Below are positions 17,554-25,663 of a stretch of DNA of 64,000 nucleotides, piece by piece; position 1 is the first letter of the stretch; the number at the start of each line of letters is the position of its first letter. This DNA is from Rhodophyticola sp. CCM32 (GTDB taxonomy: Bacteria > Pseudomonadota > Alphaproteobacteria > Rhodobacterales > Rhodobacteraceae). Both the position numbers and the translations under genes were made by a program. The stretch lies in contig NZ_CP038492.1 in the NCBI RefSeq assembly GCF_004751985.1, positions 2,480,001 to 2,544,000 of the forward strand. Direction: 5' to 3'. The notes under the pieces were generated by a model. It did not search any database. It worked only from the letters and a program-made list of their open reading frames with translations, and had not been told where the DNA came from.

Positions 17554-18144
17554 ATGTTGGAGAATTCCGCCCGGAACAGCACCATCGAAGCGAGCATTGG
17601 TGCGTCGCTCAAGGAACTGCGTGTTCAGCGTGGCCTGTCGGCCCGTTGGGTCGCATCCCAGGCCGGAATTTCCGCCGCAATGGTCAGCCGGATCGAAAAT
17701 GGTCTGGTTTCGCCCTCGATCACGACCCTGGAAGCCCTTGCAGCGGCGCTGGAAGTTCCGATCATTTCGCTGTTTCGAGAGGCGCGGACGGAGCACACGG
17801 ATTTCACGATCGTGCGCGCAGGCGAGGGTCTGAAATCGACCCGGATCACGGATGATCATCAGCATGAATACGTCAATCTGGCGATGCATGCCCGTCGCGA
17901 CCTGCGGTTTCAGGCGCGATACGTCACGTTGCTGAAGGATGGCGGCCAGCCACCCAACTATACCGGGCAGGGCGTGGTCTTTGTGTTCGTCTTCAAAGGC
18001 GAGGCGATCTACCGCTACGGCCGGCAGCGCTTCACCCTGCGCGAAGGCGATAGCATCAGCGTCGATTCCGAATTGAACCATGGCTTCGTTGATGTCCTGA
18101 GTGACCGGTTCGAATTCCTGACGGTGCAAGCCGAACGCCCCTGA
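17554..18144 (+). CDS. XRE-family regulator with C-terminal cupin sensor
   Basis: Transcriptional regulator of 196 residues. An N-terminal XRE HTH ('SLKELRVQRGLSARWVASQ', then 'ISAAMVSRIENGLVSPS') is followed by a single cupin beta-barrel from about residue 105 ('VVFVFVFKGEAIYRYG', 'LREGDSISVDSELNHGF'). Proteins of this architecture usually sense a small acid or amine and control a neighbouring importer or catabolic gene. It follows the AhpD-like gene across the palindromic repeat. The ATG at 17554 gives a standard N-terminus. Confidence 0.9.
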   Translation: MLENSARNSTIEASIGASLKELRVQRGLSARWVASQAGISAAMVSRIENGLVSPSITTLEALAAALEVPIISLFREARTEHTDFTIVRAGEGLKSTRITDDHQHEYVNLAMHARRDLRFQARYVTLLKDGGQPPNYTGQGVVFVFVFKGEAIYRYGRQRFTLREGDSISVDSELNHGFVDVLSDRFEFLTVQAERP

Positions 18145-18193
18145 CAAAGACGGGATAACGGCCTTCCCACCAAACCGCGGTTATCGTTGCGGG

Positions 18194-18340
18194 CATGACG
18201 TAACCCGTTTTTACCGGATGCAGATCGACCGTGGGTTGTTTGGTGAGTGGGGTTTGGTCCGCGAGTGGGAAAGGATCGGGCGAAGCGGGGATACGCCTGA
18301 TGGTATCGAACATTTGCCAGACGGGCCATGCAGGCGGCGG
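18194..18340 (+). pseudogene. WGR-domain gene remnant
   Basis: Reading from 18194 in the frame of 18218, the translation gives 'TRFYRMQIDRGLFGEWGLV' followed by 'REWERIGRSG', a clear WGR-domain core (usual form LFG-W-LVREWGRIG). No good start codon lies upstream. After 'RSG' the frame drifts into unrelated residues, and a shifted frame ('RLMVSN') resembles the expected continuation, so a frameshift is likely. The tail is lost at the convergent SDR gene. In Rhodobacterales such small WGR proteins are common accessory genes; this one looks dead. Confidence 0.5.
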
Positions 18341-19066
18341 TCAAATCTGAAATGTGCCGACGCTGACCCCACCGCACACATAGAGCGTCTGTCCGGTGAC
18401 AAAGCTGTTGGACGGATCGCAAAAGAACAAAAACGCGTTGGTCACGTCCTGCGATACGCCAAGCCGCCCCACCGGGATGCGTTTGGCGAATGCCTCTTGC
18501 TGGGCGCTGTCCTTTTCGACGATGCCCCAGAAATTATCTGTCAGGATTGGACCCGGGGCCACAACATTGACGGTGATCCCGTGCGGAGCCAGTTCCAGCG
18601 CCCAGGTGCGTGCCATGCCGATCATGCCCGCCTTGCTGGCGCTATAGGCGGTGCGCGTGGGCGCGCCGAGCGCCGCGCGGGAGGCGTTGAACATGACCCG
18701 CCCAAATCCGCGTGATTTCATCGCGGGCAGCACCGCTTGCAGCAGGGTCAAGGCAGAGCCAAGGTGCAATTGCGCAAGGCCGGTGATGTCAGACGGCTGC
18801 GCCTGTTCCACCAGATTGGGCCAGATCAGCCCGGCATTGTGAACCAGATGCGTCACGTCAAAATCTGTGGCAATCCTGTGCGCCGCGGCGCTGACGGCTT
18901 CTGGATCCAACAGATCGGCCTCAATCGAATGCAGGTTTGGATGGCTGGCCTCTGGCGCGCGACGGGCCACGGAAATAACGGTGTAATCCCGCTCCAGCAA
19001 AGCCGCTGCAAGATCGGCCCCGATGCCCTTGTTGCCGCCAGTGATGATCGCTGTGTATTCGGTCAT
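18341..19066 (-). CDS. Short-chain dehydrogenase/reductase (SDR)
   Basis: Classical NAD(P)-dependent SDR of 241 residues with an intact cofactor motif T-G-G-N-K-G-I-G near residue 9 and a catalytic Y-S-A-S-K. It is the last gene of the Rieske/ligase/thiolase-like operon and overlaps the cyclase gene by four bases. The start at 19066 (MTEYTAIITGG) is chosen because of that overlap and because the Rossmann strand then starts at residue 5. In the proposed indole-acetate-like pathway it would supply a dehydrogenation of a hydroxylated intermediate; the actual substrate is unknown. Confidence 0.9.
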   Translation of the reverse strand: MTEYTAIITGGNKGIGADLAAALLERDYTVISVARRAPEASHPNLHSIEADLLDPEAVSAAAHRIATDFDVTHLVHNAGLIWPNLVEQAQPSDITGLAQLHLGSALTLLQAVLPAMKSRGFGRVMFNASRAALGAPTRTAYSASKAGMIGMARTWALELAPHGITVNVVAPGPILTDNFWGIVEKDSAQQEAFAKRIPVGRLGVSQDVTNAFLFFCDPSNSFVTGQTLYVCGGVSVGTFQI

Positions 19067-19839
19067 ACCTCTTCCACCATCGCCAGAACCCGCAGGGGGC
19101 TGCCGGTGCCGTCTTTGATTTTCAACGGCGCCGCGATCAGCACTGCGCCGGTTGCGGGCAATTGGTCCAGCCCCGACAGGCATTGCAGGCCAAACCTGCC
19201 AGCTCCGTGCAGGTAGTAATGGGCCGGGTAAGGTGGCACAGCATGGCTGCCCTGGCCCGCATCGGTGCCCACGGTTTCGGTGCCGAAACCCAGGATATCA
19301 CGCTCATCAATCAGAAACCTGATCGCCTCGGGGCGCGGGCCCGGCGAATGCGGGCCGTCTTCGCGCATATTGAGGTATTCCGCCCCCCGCCGTTTTGACC
19401 AATCCGTGCGCATCAGAACCCAGGCGCCTGCGGGGATCTGACCATGGGTCGCTTCCCATCCGGCGATATCGTCCAGTGTCATCTCGTAATCTTCATCCGC
19501 GTCAGATTGGGCCACGCAATCAATCACGACAACCGGGCCAACAAAATTCTCAGGCGCAATCGCATCGACCGACCCTGACGGCACATCCCGGCCCGACACC
19601 CAATGAGACGGCGCATCGAAATGCGTGCCGGTGTGTTCCGACATCGAAATATTGTGCCATTTCCACGCAGGCCCGCGATGGTCATAGGCGCTGATCTCTT
19701 CCATCCGGAACCGTGCGCATTGGCCAAACTCGGGTGGCAGGATGATCACCGGGAAATCCGGGTCCAGCGTGTGGGTCAGGTCAACCACCCGCACAGAGCC
19801 AGTGGCCAAGGCACTGGCCAGATCAGTCAGGGTGGTCAT
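19063..19839 (-). CDS. Cyclase-family hydrolase (isatin hydrolase / kynurenine formamidase type)
   Basis: Metal-dependent amidohydrolase of the cyclase family, 258 residues. The metal-binding signature H69-T-G-T-H73-F-D75-A-P-S-H79 is fully present. Members open cyclic or formyl amides, notably isatin to isatinate or N-formylkynurenine to kynurenine. The start at 19839 (MTTLTDLAS) overlaps the upstream gene by four bases (ATGA); a longer in-frame extension is a shadow of that gene. Its place in an operon with a Rieske oxygenase, a CoA ligase and a retro-aldolase-like pair, next to iorAB, makes isatin hydrolase the more attractive reading (inference). Confidence 0.8.
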   Translation of the reverse strand: MTTLTDLASALATGSVRVVDLTHTLDPDFPVIILPPEFGQCARFRMEEISAYDHRGPAWKWHNISMSEHTGTHFDAPSHWVSGRDVPSGSVDAIAPENFVGPVVVIDCVAQSDADEDYEMTLDDIAGWEATHGQIPAGAWVLMRTDWSKRRGAEYLNMREDGPHSPGPRPEAIRFLIDERDILGFGTETVGTDAGQGSHAVPPYPAHYYLHGAGRFGLQCLSGLDQLPATGAVLIAAPLKIKDGTGSPLRVLAMVEEV

Positions 19840-21089
19840 GGGCCATCGCCTCCGAATGTCATTTCGCGTTCCAGCACTTTGGGATCGCGGCGGAACCGGT
19901 CGCGCATGTCCTGGGCGATGTCGCCGCACCAGACATCCTCGATACCTGCCTGCAAGCCTTTCACCACATCGCGCGCCAGCGTTTGCGGCAGGACTTTTGG
20001 CGGCGGCAGGGGGGCGAACCAATCTTCTTCCGCCGGGCCGGAAAAGACGTTCATCACCTTTAGCCCTGCACTGCGGAAATCCGCCCGCAGGGATTGTGAC
20101 AGGGAATAGGCCGCTGATTGGCTGGCGGCGAATGCGCCATAATCGGGTGTGTTGGACAGCGCCCCGATATAGAGCAGATTGACCCAGGCCACCGCCGAAT
20201 TCACCCCATCCGCCGCGCGGGCGCACATGCCGGGGCCAAAGGCCTGTGCCAGCCGCATCAGGCCGAGGTAATTCACATCCATCTCGTCGCGGGCAAAGCC
20301 CACATCGCCGCGCGCCAGCGCGCCGCCGGGGCGGACAAACTGCGCGTTGTTGATCAGGATATCGGTTTTGCCGCCGATCTCGCCTGCAAGCGTCTGGACC
20401 GATTGCGTGTCGGTCACATCCAGCGGCATCAGATCAACGTCAAGCTCTTGCAAGGCGGTACGCCCGGGATAGGGCCGCCAGCTTTCGGCCTCTCCGGCAA
20501 AAACGATCGCCGCGCCCGCGTCCTTCAGTGCCTTGGCAAGCGCAGGGGCATTGGCTGCGCGGGCATCGGTGATCAGGATGCGGCGGTGTTTGGGGTCGGC
20601 GGTCAATTCACGCATCAAAGGAGCATCCTGTTGGTTGGGGGCCGCGTCCACCGGCATCGCGACCAGCACGCCCTGGCCGGCGCGATCCAGATGGGCAGCC
20701 ATGCGGATTTTGCTGCGGGGCGTCACGTCGGGGTGGATATTGGCCAAAATCACCGGGCCTGCATCCATCTGCACACTGCCCATCCGCCACGGCATCCGCT
20801 CGCGATAATAAAGCCGCGGCGAGGTTTGCACCGTTGTTTCGGCAAGCAAGTTTCCGTCTGGCGGAAGCGCCTGCCAGGGCAGGTCCGTTGACAGGCACGA
20901 GACGCAGGCATCGCGAGGCGGGTATTGCCAGGTTTGGCAGTCCGCACAGCATTGCAGGGCCAGCCGCCCCTCGGCAGCGGCGGCGGTCAGGCCAAGCGCG
21001 GCGCGGCTGCGCATTTCCGGCGGACGCGTCGGCGAGATGCTGCGCCTTTGCGGGTTCTTTTTGGGCGGTCTTTGTAGCGGCTCGGTCAT
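19836..21089 (-). CDS. DUF35 zinc-ribbon/OB-fold fused to a degenerate SDR domain
   Basis: Two-domain protein of 417 residues. Residues about 30-165 form a DUF35 module: a zinc ribbon with C48-x2-C51 and C62-x2-C65, then an OB fold. Residues about 170-417 align with SDR enzymes, but the glycine motif reads 'TDARAANA' and the catalytic Y-x3-K reads F-A-A-S-Q, so both cofactor and catalytic residues are lost. DUF35 proteins pair with thiolase-fold enzymes and enable retro-aldol or thiolytic cleavage; the partner is the next gene upstream, overlapping by four bases. The SDR part probably has a structural role. Start 21089 is chosen over 21128 because of the ATGA overlap. Confidence 0.82.
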   Translation of the reverse strand: MTEPLQRPPKKNPQRRSISPTRPPEMRSRAALGLTAAAAEGRLALQCCADCQTWQYPPRDACVSCLSTDLPWQALPPDGNLLAETTVQTSPRLYYRERMPWRMGSVQMDAGPVILANIHPDVTPRSKIRMAAHLDRAGQGVLVAMPVDAAPNQQDAPLMRELTADPKHRRILITDARAANAPALAKALKDAGAAIVFAGEAESWRPYPGRTALQELDVDLMPLDVTDTQSVQTLAGEIGGKTDILINNAQFVRPGGALARGDVGFARDEMDVNYLGLMRLAQAFGPGMCARAADGVNSAVAWVNLLYIGALSNTPDYGAFAASQSAAYSLSQSLRADFRSAGLKVMNVFSGPAEEDWFAPLPPPKVLPQTLARDVVKGLQAGIEDVWCGDIAQDMRDRFRRDPKVLEREMTFGGDGP

Positions 21090-22264
21090 GCGCGTGCCCC
21101 CGTTTCCAAAACTGCGGCGCTGGAACACAGGCCCCGATCATAGTTGATCATGCCAAAGCCCGCGACCAGTGCGCGCCCGGCATCCTTGACCTGAGTCCCC
21201 TCGGCCTGGCCCGTGACCTGTCGGATCGCCTCGACCATACCGATAAAGCCACCCGCCGCCCCCGCCTGACCCGCCGATAGCTGACCGCCCGAGGTGTTAT
21301 GCGGAAAGCTGCCCTTGATCGTCAAATCATGCCGGCGCACGAAAGCGGGGCCTTCGCCCTTGGCGCAAAGCCCCAGATCCTCAAACTGCATCATCACGAT
21401 AACCGGATAGTCGTCATAGGTCTGCATCACGTCGATATCCTGCGGCGCGCAGCCTGCCATGTCCCACAACGTATCCCGGTCCAGCGTCCAGCCGCCGCGC
21501 AGCTGTATCGGGTCCTCAATATGGGCATTGTGCCGTTCAATCGCCGCCGTAAGGCGCGCGAAAGGAATGCCAAGGCGCAGGGCCTCATCTTCATGCATCA
21601 CCAGGAAACATTCCGACCCGGCGCAGGGCATGACACAGTCAAAAAGCGCAATCGGTTCCGCGATGGGGCGTGCGTTCAGGTACTGATCAAGGCTGAGCGG
21701 TTTCTTCATCACAGCGCGCGGATTTTGCAGCGCGTTGTCCCGCTGGGCCACGCAAATCTTGCCGAAATCCTCCCGCGTTGCCCCGTAATCAGTCATGTAA
21801 CGGTCAGTCAGCAGCGCGAAATTCGCGTTTGGCCCGCCATAGCCATAGGGGTAGCTGGCATCCATCGCGAAACGGGAAAAGCTGGATAAAAGCTGGCGGA
21901 AACTGTCGATATGATTGGTGTCACCCGCCACGCAGGCAACAATATCAACATCGCCCGCCTGCACCGCCCGCGCCGCACGGCGCAGTGCGACACCCGCAGA
22001 GGCCCCGCCCATCGGGACATGATCCAGCCAGCGCGGCGACAGCCCCAGATGCTGGGTCAGGCCAACGGCCGTGTCGGGAAAAAGCGTAAAGGACGAGACG
22101 GAAAACCCGTCCAGACGGTCCTTGGCAATCCCGGCGGCATGTAATGATCCTTTGAGTGCGCGGGCAATCCATTGATGAGCGGTATCAATCGAATAGCGCT
22201 GATAGGGCGTTGAAAAAGGGGCTGCCAGCACGACGCCCTCGTAAGAATCGGGGCGCCGTGTCAT
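21086..22264 (-). CDS. Thiolase-fold protein lacking the nucleophilic cysteine (Ltp2-like)
   Basis: SCP2-thiolase-like protein, 392 residues. The position of the thiolase nucleophile reads 'MGGASAG' (G87 where C is expected), so classic thiolysis through an acyl-cysteine is unlikely. The C-terminal glycine loop 'NTSGGQLSAG' (324-333) is kept, as are tyrosines Y284, Y287 and Y376. Loss of the cysteine together with an adjacent DUF35 gene is the pattern of Ltp2-type retro-aldolases, which split beta-hydroxyacyl-CoA into a ketone and acyl-CoA. It overlaps the genes on both sides by four bases. Start 22264 is preferred over a longer upstream reading. Confidence 0.82.
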   Translation of the reverse strand: MTRRPDSYEGVVLAAPFSTPYQRYSIDTAHQWIARALKGSLHAAGIAKDRLDGFSVSSFTLFPDTAVGLTQHLGLSPRWLDHVPMGGASAGVALRRAARAVQAGDVDIVACVAGDTNHIDSFRQLLSSFSRFAMDASYPYGYGGPNANFALLTDRYMTDYGATREDFGKICVAQRDNALQNPRAVMKKPLSLDQYLNARPIAEPIALFDCVMPCAGSECFLVMHEDEALRLGIPFARLTAAIERHNAHIEDPIQLRGGWTLDRDTLWDMAGCAPQDIDVMQTYDDYPVIVMMQFEDLGLCAKGEGPAFVRRHDLTIKGSFPHNTSGGQLSAGQAGAAGGFIGMVEAIRQVTGQAEGTQVKDAGRALVAGFGMINYDRGLCSSAAVLETGARA

Positions 22265-23874
22265 GCGATTTGCCTTTTCTTCATGGCGGTCAGGCAAATC
22301 GTGCTCGGGTCGTTGAGCAGCACCGCGGCCCGATCTTTCAGCATCTTGCGCTGGATTTTCTGGGTGCTGGTCAGGGGCAAGGCATCCACGAAAGCGATAT
22401 AGCCCGGCACCTTGTAATAGGCCATCTGTCTCAGCGCCCATTCGGCGATGGCCTGCGCTGTCTCGACACCCGGTCTGTCCACCACAAGACAGGCAAAAAC
22501 CTCATCCCCGCGCATGGCATCAGGCACCGGGGCCACGCCCGCCGCGTTGATATCGGGGTGGCGCATAAGCACGCTTTCAACCTCCACCGCTGCGATGTTT
22601 TCGCCTGACCGCCGGATCACGTTTTTCTTGCGATCGACAAAGGTAAACCGCCCATCCGCATCGCGTTTGACAATATCCCCTGTGTGGAACCAACCGTTTT
22701 CCCAAGCCTCAGCGGTGGCTTCAGGGTTCTTGTAGTAATGCGAGAAAAAGCCATAGCGCGGAATGTCGCCCGCATGGCGCACCAGCAATTCGCCGGGCGT
22801 GCCATCGGGTGTTTCTGTGCCCGTGTCATCGACAACGCGCGCCTCCACCCAATCCCGGGCAATCCCAAGCGAAGATTGCCCGATCAGCCGATCCTCTTCA
22901 TTGTTGGCGATCACCGCGCCTGCGCCGGTTTCGGTCATGGCCCAGGCCTCGATCAGCGGAAAGCCAAAGCGCGTTTCAAACTCCTCCTGAAGCTCGGGAT
23001 CAATGCCCGCGCCAAAGCCAAAGCGCACGTTATGGGCCCGGTCCGTGCCGGTGTCAGGCATCCCCATCAGGATCGAGGGCATCACGCCCAGATAATGCAA
23101 GCAGGTGGCGCGGCTGTCGGCGACATTGGCCCACCAACTGCCTGGATGGAAACGGTCCAGCGCGATCAGGCAACCACCCACATTCAACATCGCCATGAAG
23201 GAATAGGCCATCGCATTCATATGAAAGACCGGCAGTGGCGTGATCATCCGTTCACCATTTGTGGTCAGCGACGCAATCCCGCCCAGATCCGCGTACCAGC
23301 GCCCCGCCAGCAGGAAATAGGCATTGGGCAGAACACAGCCCTTGGGCGCGCCCGTGGTGCCGGATGTATAAAGCACCGCCGCCTCGCGGGCTTCGCCCGC
23401 CTGATCACCGGCCACAACCGCGCCCGCGCGCGGCGCAGGCAGCGGCGTCTCGGGTGCAATCGCCTGTAGCGCAAGATCGGTTTGCGCAATCGCCGCGGTC
23501 AGTTCCTCAAGACGGCTCGGCAAAGCGATGACCAAAGCCGGTTCGGCATGACCAATCAGATAGCGCAACTCGGACAGTCGCAAATCAGGGTTGATCGGGA
23601 CAATGGACGCGCCGATTTTATTGAGCGCGCAGAACAGGACGAAGAATGCCGGGCGGTTTTCCAACAGCACTGCAACGCGCATCCCCGCGCAATACCCCGC
23701 CGCGCCAAACCTGTCCGCCCAAGCGTCGATACCGGCCAGAAAATCGGCATATGTGATCGGCCCGGCCTTGAGGTCATAGCATGCGGCAGTCTCGGCCATC
23801 ACATCCAGCACCGGGCGGTCTGGCCACTGCGCCGCAGATCGGGCAAGCTGGTCGTAAATGCGCTGATCCGTCAT
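22261..23874 (-). CDS. Acyl/aryl-CoA synthetase (AMP-forming ligase)
   Basis: ANL-superfamily adenylate-forming enzyme, 537 residues, activating a carboxylic acid to its CoA thioester with ATP. Motifs: the phosphate loop 'YTSGTTGAPKG', A5-like 'MTETGAGAV', the hinge region 'TGDIVKRDADGRFTFVDRKK' followed by 'NVIRRSGENI', and the C-terminal lysine region 'STQKIQRK'. It overlaps the dioxygenase beta-subunit gene and the thiolase-fold gene by four bases each. Probable role: converting the oxygenated aromatic acetate to its CoA ester for retro-aldol cleavage (inference). Confidence 0.92.
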   Translation of the reverse strand: MTDQRIYDQLARSAAQWPDRPVLDVMAETAACYDLKAGPITYADFLAGIDAWADRFGAAGYCAGMRVAVLLENRPAFFVLFCALNKIGASIVPINPDLRLSELRYLIGHAEPALVIALPSRLEELTAAIAQTDLALQAIAPETPLPAPRAGAVVAGDQAGEAREAAVLYTSGTTGAPKGCVLPNAYFLLAGRWYADLGGIASLTTNGERMITPLPVFHMNAMAYSFMAMLNVGGCLIALDRFHPGSWWANVADSRATCLHYLGVMPSILMGMPDTGTDRAHNVRFGFGAGIDPELQEEFETRFGFPLIEAWAMTETGAGAVIANNEEDRLIGQSSLGIARDWVEARVVDDTGTETPDGTPGELLVRHAGDIPRYGFFSHYYKNPEATAEAWENGWFHTGDIVKRDADGRFTFVDRKKNVIRRSGENIAAVEVESVLMRHPDINAAGVAPVPDAMRGDEVFACLVVDRPGVETAQAIAEWALRQMAYYKVPGYIAFVDALPLTSTQKIQRKMLKDRAAVLLNDPSTICLTAMKKRQIA

Positions 23875-24344
23875 GGCAGCAGTTGAATGTTGCCGAAGGC
23901 GGCGTCCGAATTCAAAAGCTCGACTTTCTTGCCAGCGATCCGCAACGCGCCATCCACCAGTTTCAAATCATGGGTCGCGGTCAGCGCCAGCAATTGCTGA
24001 TCGTCCAGCCGGGTCTCTATATAATGCATCGCCGTGTTGGTCTGGAACACACCGGCCTGGGCATCGAACAGATCCACAAAAGGGCGCTGCAGGACATGAT
24101 GGCAGCGGCTTTTGGGCTTCTGGCTAAAGGTGCGTTCGCCGTTCAACCGCTCCACCCGCAGGCGCAGCATGAACTGGTCTTCATAAAGCAGGGACGTCTC
24201 GTTGATCGGGTCGGTCTGTTTGTAATCCAGCGGCATCCAGTAATACGCGTCAGGCATCCAGAGCGCGAGCCATTCGGAAAACCGCCCTTCGTCCAGCATC
24301 CGCGCCTCGGCATAGAGGAAATCAATGATCTCATCGCGGGTCAT
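23871..24344 (-). CDS. Aromatic-ring-hydroxylating dioxygenase beta subunit
   Basis: Small subunit (157 residues, NTF2-like cone fold) of a Rieske ring-hydroxylating oxygenase. The N-terminal 'EIIDFLYAEARMLDEGRFSEW' pattern and the 'DAYYWMPLDY' segment are typical of the BphA2/NdoC beta-subunit family. It lies directly after its alpha subunit with a four-base overlap, implying equimolar alpha3beta3 assembly. It has no catalytic residues of its own and is a structural partner. Confidence 0.9.
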   Translation of the reverse strand: MTRDEIIDFLYAEARMLDEGRFSEWLALWMPDAYYWMPLDYKQTDPINETSLLYEDQFMLRLRVERLNGERTFSQKPKSRCHHVLQRPFVDLFDAQAGVFQTNTAMHYIETRLDDQQLLALTATHDLKLVDGALRIAGKKVELLNSDAAFGNIQLLP

Positions 24345-25654
24345 GTCGCCGCCCCTTCCATGTCGGCGGTCATGAATTTGACCCAGGCGTCGAATTGATT
24401 GCGCATCTGGCGTTCGGTTGTGCCGTTCTCGACCGCCTCAACGCTGAAATCCTCCCCCTCTTCATACAGACGCTGGATGTTCACCCATTCCAACCCGTCG
24501 GATATCAGACCCTCCTGCGCACGTTCATACATCTCCAGATCGTCATGGCCCACGATCGAGGTCGGCGCGTTGATCATCCGATTGTACATCGACGACATTG
24601 CCACCAGTTGATCCGGCGCACCGACAAGCCGGTAGACATAGCTTTCGACCAGCGTTTTATCGGCCGCCAGGGGGATAAAGTTGCGCAACTGTTGCAGCGG
24701 CGCTTTGACCATCATGTTCGGGAAGTACACGCTGTTGTGGCGGTTCTCATCCAGAACAGCTTTGGCCTTGTTCTCACCATGGCTTTCTTTCAGGGCTTCG
24801 AAATATCCGGGGATCGCGTCATAGGCGGAATGGATCGACATATTGACGCCGGTATGGCCATGCCCGTTGGGCCAGGTGCGGATGCCCATGCCTTCGAAGA
24901 ATTCATAGGGCGACATGAAGGGCGCAATGATCTGCATCGCGGCCGGGCGCGGTTCGGGCTCTCCCATCGCCTTGAAGATATCGACGGCGGTGCCGGCGCT
25001 GGATTCATGCGCCACCATCGGGTGGCAGGTGTCGGTCTGGTTCTCGACCAGCATTTTCCAGTTGCACCGGTGCATGTAGCGTAGCGGTGGACCTGAGATT
25101 TCCAGCTGCCCTTCGGGCGCACGGTCGACCATATTGTCGATGGTCGAAAGGCTGTCGCCAAAGAAATCCTCAAAGCGGATCCCATCCGCAGAAAGCCGCG
25201 CAAAAACGAAGCCGCGATAAACCTTTACGGCGCCGACCGGGGCCATACCCCTGGCATTCGACGTCTCTTCAAAGCCGGTGCCATCATAGCCTTTTTTCAA
25301 TGGGATCGCGAGGCGGCAGCCATCGGTCTTGAACGACCACGCGTGGTAAGGGCAGCGAAAGAACTTACCCGTGTTGCCCGCGCGGTCGATGGCGATTTTG
25401 GTGCCTTTGTGCGGACAACGGTTGTTCAGCACATAGATCTCACCATTGCTGTGGCGGACCTGTATAACCGGCTGCTCCCCGATTTGGGTTGTGATGTAGT
25501 CGCCCTTGTGCGGTGTCTGGCTGTCATGGCCCACGAAAATCCAGGCATTGGTAAACAGATGCCGCATCTCGGCCCTGTAAACCGCCTGGGATGTGTACAC
25601 GTCGCGGTGGACCTGATGGCCCTGCACCATGGCTCGGATATCCCTGGCTTCCAT
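24341..25654 (-). CDS. Aromatic-ring-hydroxylating dioxygenase alpha subunit
   Basis: Catalytic subunit of a Rieske oxygenase, 437 residues. The Rieske cluster is bound by C80-P-H82 and C101-P-Y-H104; the mononuclear iron site is H211 and H216 with bridging D208 in 'NQTDTCHPMVAH'. Electrons would come from the reductase gene located ten bases upstream. With the beta subunit it would dioxygenate an aromatic acid. In the indole-3-acetate scheme the expected product is 3-hydroxy-2-oxindole-3-acetate (inference from IadDE/IacC-type pathways and from the rest of the operon). Substrate specificity cannot be read from the sequence. Confidence 0.92.
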   Translation of the reverse strand: MEARDIRAMVQGHQVHRDVYTSQAVYRAEMRHLFTNAWIFVGHDSQTPHKGDYITTQIGEQPVIQVRHSNGEIYVLNNRCPHKGTKIAIDRAGNTGKFFRCPYHAWSFKTDGCRLAIPLKKGYDGTGFEETSNARGMAPVGAVKVYRGFVFARLSADGIRFEDFFGDSLSTIDNMVDRAPEGQLEISGPPLRYMHRCNWKMLVENQTDTCHPMVAHESSAGTAVDIFKAMGEPEPRPAAMQIIAPFMSPYEFFEGMGIRTWPNGHGHTGVNMSIHSAYDAIPGYFEALKESHGENKAKAVLDENRHNSVYFPNMMVKAPLQQLRNFIPLAADKTLVESYVYRLVGAPDQLVAMSSMYNRMINAPTSIVGHDDLEMYERAQEGLISDGLEWVNIQRLYEEGEDFSVEAVENGTTERQMRNQFDAWVKFMTADMEGAAT

Positions 25655-25663
25655 TGTTACCTC

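Noticed and set aside
22261..23874. Phenylacetate-CoA ligase (paa pathway) as the meaning of the ligase
   Set aside because: No paaABCDE epoxidase or hydratase genes occur nearby, and the oxygenase present is of the Rieske type.
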